Shown piece by piece: positions 18,327 to 19,914 of a stretch of 19,914 nucleotides of DNA; the first letter of the stretch is position 1, and every line of letters starts with the position of its first letter. A program made the translations under genes and the position numbers. This stretch comes from Deltaproteobacteria bacterium (GTDB taxonomy: Bacteria > Bdellovibrionota_F > JAHFAK01). The notes under the pieces were generated by a model. The model did not search any database and was not told the origin of the DNA. It saw only the letters and a list, made by a program, of their open reading frames with translations. The stretch spans positions 1 to 19,914 of the forward strand of contig JAHFAK010000029.1 in the NCBI GenBank assembly GCA_023250585.1. The letters run 5' to 3'.

Positions 18327-18500
18327 TCAGTTATTTTGATCAAATGCAATCATTCGTAATACGGGTGGACTACCGCCATCTTGGGCACAAATGTCGTATT
18401 GATCTCTTACCACTTTAACTACATGGGATACTTGGTCAGTAGCTACACCATCACCTTGCTTATTGATGGATTCCAAAAGTTCTTTGATTAGTTGTTCCAT
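18327..18500 (-). CDS. 57-residue RiPP precursor-like peptide
   Basis: A small gene with a strong ribosome site (AGGAGA, seven bases before the ATG at 18500). The frame is open further upstream, but only this ATG has the site. The N-terminal part (about 1-36) is charged, helix-prone and leader-like, beginning MEQLIKELLESINKQ. After C38 comes AQDGG and then SPPVLRMIAFDQNN, a compositionally different, proline- and Asx-containing tail that could be the core. GG at 42-43 resembles a double-glycine cleavage site and would leave a 14-residue core, though no C39 peptidase is encoded nearby. I know no homologue. The call rests on size, leader/core layout, its own sigma-54 promoter, and adjacency to an HExxH enzyme and exporter. 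Confidence 0.7.
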   Translation of the reverse strand: MEQLIKELLESINKQGDGVATDQVSHVVKVVRDQYDICAQDGGSPPVLRMIAFDQNN

Positions 18501-18560
18501 GTTTTTCTCCTTTCTCGAAACGGTTAATCTCAATTGCACAACAGCCTCAAGAAAAGAGTA

Positions 18561-18578
18561 ATGCAAGCTTCGTGCCAA
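18561..18578 (-). promoter_or_regulatory. Sigma-54 (RpoN) promoter of the RiPP-like cassette
   Basis: On the minus strand the site reads TTGGCACG-AAGC-TTGCAT, essentially the sigma-54 consensus TTGGCACG-N4-TTGC(A/T), with the invariant GG and GC exactly 12 bp apart. Transcription would start near 18551, giving a leader of about 50 bases before the precursor ATG. Such promoters are silent without an ATP-dependent activator, so expression is expected to be strictly inducible. Confidence 0.82.
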
Positions 18579-18649
18579 GTTATATTTCGTTGATTTTATT
18601 CAGGAGTAAAGGATCTCAGCATATAGTACTGTATTTATCTTAAAACATT

Positions 18650-18696
18650 TTGTATCTTTTTCAATACAATGGTTCGAAAAATATACGAATGTATAT
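18650..18696 (-). promoter_or_regulatory. Candidate upstream activator sites (two palindromes)
   Basis: Two inverted repeats lie upstream of the sigma-54 site: TTGTAT (18650-18655) with ATACAA (18664-18669), and ATATAC-GAAT-GTATAT (18681-18696). Their centres are about 97 and 125 bp from the GC element, where enhancer-binding proteins usually dock. The sequence is AT-rich, so chance palindromes are possible. Confidence 0.4.
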
Positions 18697-18734
18697 TAAA
18701 ACAAAACAAAAAGAGAGAGCCGACATATGAATTG

Positions 18735-18782
18735 CACATATGCCTACACCTCAACGGACCGACAGTAGCGTCACACCTAATT
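18735..18782 (+). repeat. Direct repeat, right copy, bounding the RiPP-like cassette
   Basis: This copy matches 15984-16031 at 44 of 48 positions in the same orientation. The four differences cluster in the middle (positions 26, 28, 29 and 35 of the repeat), leaving the first 25 and last 13 bases identical. All three minus-strand genes and the sigma-54 promoter lie between the copies. Confidence 0.85.
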
Positions 18783-18809
18783 CTCACCTAAAAAGGGTTC
18801 TCAATCGCA

Positions 18810-18838
18810 TTGCAAATAACCGAAATAGACAGTATACT
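18810..18838 (+). promoter_or_regulatory. Promoter of the DUF6922/nucleotidyltransferase pair, probably leaderless
   Basis: TTGCAA (18810-18815) and TATACT (18833-18838) are separated by exactly 17 bp. Expected transcription start falls at about 18845, one or two bases before the ATG at 18847, and there is no ribosome site. The mRNA would thus be leaderless. Confidence 0.6.
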
Positions 18839-18846
18839 ATGTTTAT

Positions 18847-19140
18847 ATGAAATTAGGAAAAACGAAAAAAAATCTTATTCCTCGTTTACCAAAAAGCTTT
18901 GCTGGATATTTTTGGGATTGTGATCTTAAATCATTGGATCTTAAGACATACCATCGTTTTATCATAGAACGACTCCTCGAATTTGGAGGGCTTGATGCAC
19001 TGGTATGGATACTAAAAAATATTTCACAAAAAGATGTAACGCAGCTTTTAAGATCAAAAAAGACACATGCATTCGATAGAAGAAGTTATCTTTTTTGGAC
19101 GCATGTTACTGCCATGAAGGATGTATGGAAAATTCGATAA
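18847..19140 (+). CDS. DUF6922-like antitoxin
   Basis: This 97-residue protein resembles DUF6922-type proteins: LPKSFAGYFWDCDLKSLDLKTYHRFIIERLLEFGGLDALVWILK, then ...DVTQLLRSKK..., ending near YLFWTHVTAM. These sit upstream of AbiEii/nucleotidyltransferase toxins and are presumed to be their antitoxins. The last 16 bases overlap the next gene, consistent with a coupled pair. Antitoxin function is inferred from position and family context, not from motifs. Confidence 0.7.
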   Translation: MKLGKTKKNLIPRLPKSFAGYFWDCDLKSLDLKTYHRFIIERLLEFGGLDALVWILKNISQKDVTQLLRSKKTHAFDRRSYLFWTHVTAMKDVWKIR

Positions 19141-19760
19141 AGTATTCTATCCTTGATAAAGACAGAAAAAATATTTTACCACAGCTCATTCATTTCAAAA
19201 AATCATTTTATCTTGCAGGTGGGACTGCTCTTGCTCTGCAAATAGGTCATCGATATTCTATAGACTTCGACTACTTCACCCATGCTGACTTTGACAATAA
19301 TGAGTTGTTTTCTAAAATAGAGAAACTATTTGTCACCTACGAGATAAAGCAAATTCAAAATGCTCATAATACATTAAGTGTTTTACTTAACCAGAAAATT
19401 AAATTTTCCTTTTTTAAAATATCAGATACAAATGTTTTACCATTAATTGATACACGATATTTTTTTCTCCTTTCGGCTAAAGAAATTGCCGTTATGAAAC
19501 TTGCTGCACTACTTCGAGCAGCGTATCGAGATTACGTTGATTTATATTATCTTTTCCATGAATACTTCTTGCAAGATATCTTTGAGTTAGCAAAGAAAAA
19601 ATACAAGAACTTTGACGAAGGAGTATATCTTAAATGTTTATTATCCTACGATGATGTAACAATGAGCCCAATACGATTTAAGAAAGGCTTTGAAGTTACT
19701 CCACGACAGATTTTTTCTTTTATAAAAAAAACTACTGCAACCTATTTGAAAAGCCTTTGA
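19125..19760 (+). CDS. AbiEii/MNT-like nucleotidyltransferase toxin
   Basis: This 211-residue protein has the nucleotidyltransferase core YLAGGTALALQIGHRYSIDFDYFT, with G32-G33 and the metal-binding D47-x-D49, and a later AYRDYVDLYYLF typical of AbiEii toxins. These proteins transfer nucleotides to cellular targets such as tRNA and block growth until countered. I chose the ATG at 19125, preceded by AAGG four bases upstream. The frame extends to a TTG at 19095, but that would lengthen the overlap with the antitoxin gene. It converges on a broken phosphate acyltransferase gene. Confidence 0.82.
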   Translation: MENSIKYSILDKDRKNILPQLIHFKKSFYLAGGTALALQIGHRYSIDFDYFTHADFDNNELFSKIEKLFVTYEIKQIQNAHNTLSVLLNQKIKFSFFKISDTNVLPLIDTRYFFLLSAKEIAVMKLAALLRAAYRDYVDLYYLFHEYFLQDIFELAKKKYKNFDEGVYLKCLLSYDDVTMSPIRFKKGFEVTPRQIFSFIKKTTATYLKSL

Positions 19761-19790
19761 TTAGTTTCTCAAGAGCTTCTGGATTATATT

Positions 19791-19914
19791 TTATAACGCT
19801 AAAACTCCTAAGGCAATCGAGTACAGCCTGGTTTCATGCGAATCTGCACGGCTTGTAGTAATGAGTGGGACTTGTGCGCCTACGACAATGCCTGCACTTT
19901 AGCAGAAAGCAGAA
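19791..19914 (-). pseudogene. 3' end of a phosphate acetyl/butyryltransferase gene, apparently frameshifted (partial)
   Basis: On the minus strand the last 35 codons read AGIVVGAQVPLITTSRAD, then SHETRLYSIALGVLAL and stop. The VP.I.TSRADS.ETRL.SIAL signature is that of the C-terminus of Pta/Ptb phosphate acyltransferases, which convert acyl-CoA to acyl phosphate. Upstream, this frame meets a TAA, while the neighbouring frame gives the expected SAKV. One missing G in GCTAAAGTG(G)CAGGC near 19894-19896 would restore a normal protein. It is thus a pseudogene or an assembly error. The rest lies beyond the window. Confidence 0.65.

Larger units (their letters stand above)
18501..18846. other. Intergenic control region between the RiPP-like cassette and the toxin-antitoxin pair
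   Basis: This 346-bp non-coding stretch holds, from left to right, the precursor ribosome site, the minus-strand sigma-54 promoter, two palindromes, the right 48-bp direct repeat and the plus-strand promoter of the DUF6922 gene. I see no convincing gene in it on either strand. Confidence 0.7.

Noticed and set aside
18501-18578. N-terminal extension of the precursor peptide up to codon at 18578
   Set aside because: The extra 26 codons overlap the sigma-54 promoter and the predicted untranslated leader, and the strong ribosome site serves the ATG at 18500.
19761-19914. tRNA or other structured RNA near the right edge
   Set aside because: No cloverleaf or T-arm consensus could be found, and the minus-strand reading as a Pta/Ptb C-terminus explains most of the stretch.

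Overview
This is an AT-rich, protein-dense bacterial window. Sec signal peptides, a periplasmic-type M16 protease, a lipoprotein-like metallophore precursor and a near-consensus sigma-54 promoter suggest a Gram-negative (diderm) organism. Compound palindromic intergenic repeats of the kind common in host-associated bacteria, and a helicase carrying a secretion signal, fit a symbiotic or intracellular lineage. Candidatus Dependentiae or a similar group is possible, but no 16S rRNA or other decisive marker is present, so that placement is only a guess.

Layout: (1) 1-5225: gyrB and gyrA, the two DNA gyrase subunits, in tandem. GyrB carries an unusual N-terminal four-cysteine zinc-ribbon-like extension, and a palindromic repeat sits between the genes. 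(2) 5410-8874: a large DEVH-box superfamily 2 helicase with a predicted signal peptide and four C-terminal 87-residue repeats. (3) 8880-10890: accessory DNA. An AbiEi-type antitoxin/repressor without an intact toxin partner is followed by an AAA+ ATPase (AAA_14/DUF4143) that lies between 36-bp terminal inverted repeats. (4) 11088-13010: a bufferin-type operon: Cys-rich precursor, DUF692 multinuclear-iron enzyme (BufB-like) and DUF2063 partner (BufC-like), probably copper-related. (5) 13143-15977: a secreted M16 zinc protease. (6) 15984-18782, mostly on the minus strand: a compact candidate RiPP cassette bounded by 48-bp direct repeats. It contains a 57-residue precursor-like peptide, an HExxH putative peptide-modifying protein and an ABC exporter with an unusually small nucleotide-binding domain. 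A near-perfect sigma-54 promoter precedes the precursor, and an attenuator-like hairpin separates precursor from enzymes. (7) 18810-19760: a DUF6922/AbiEii-like nucleotidyltransferase toxin-antitoxin pair. (8) 19791-19914: the frameshifted 3' end of a phosphate acyltransferase gene on the minus strand, cut by the window edge.

How the parts may work together: the gyrase genes are core and the rest is accessory. Two different peptide-modification systems (bufferin and HExxH) lie within about 7 kb with a periplasmic protease between them. The HExxH cassette is the strongest candidate for an undescribed system. Its expected logic is activator-dependent sigma-54 transcription, high precursor output with partial read-through into the enzyme and exporter genes, peptide modification (plausibly hydroxylation), then export. 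No tRNA, rRNA, CRISPR array, transposase or integrase was seen.
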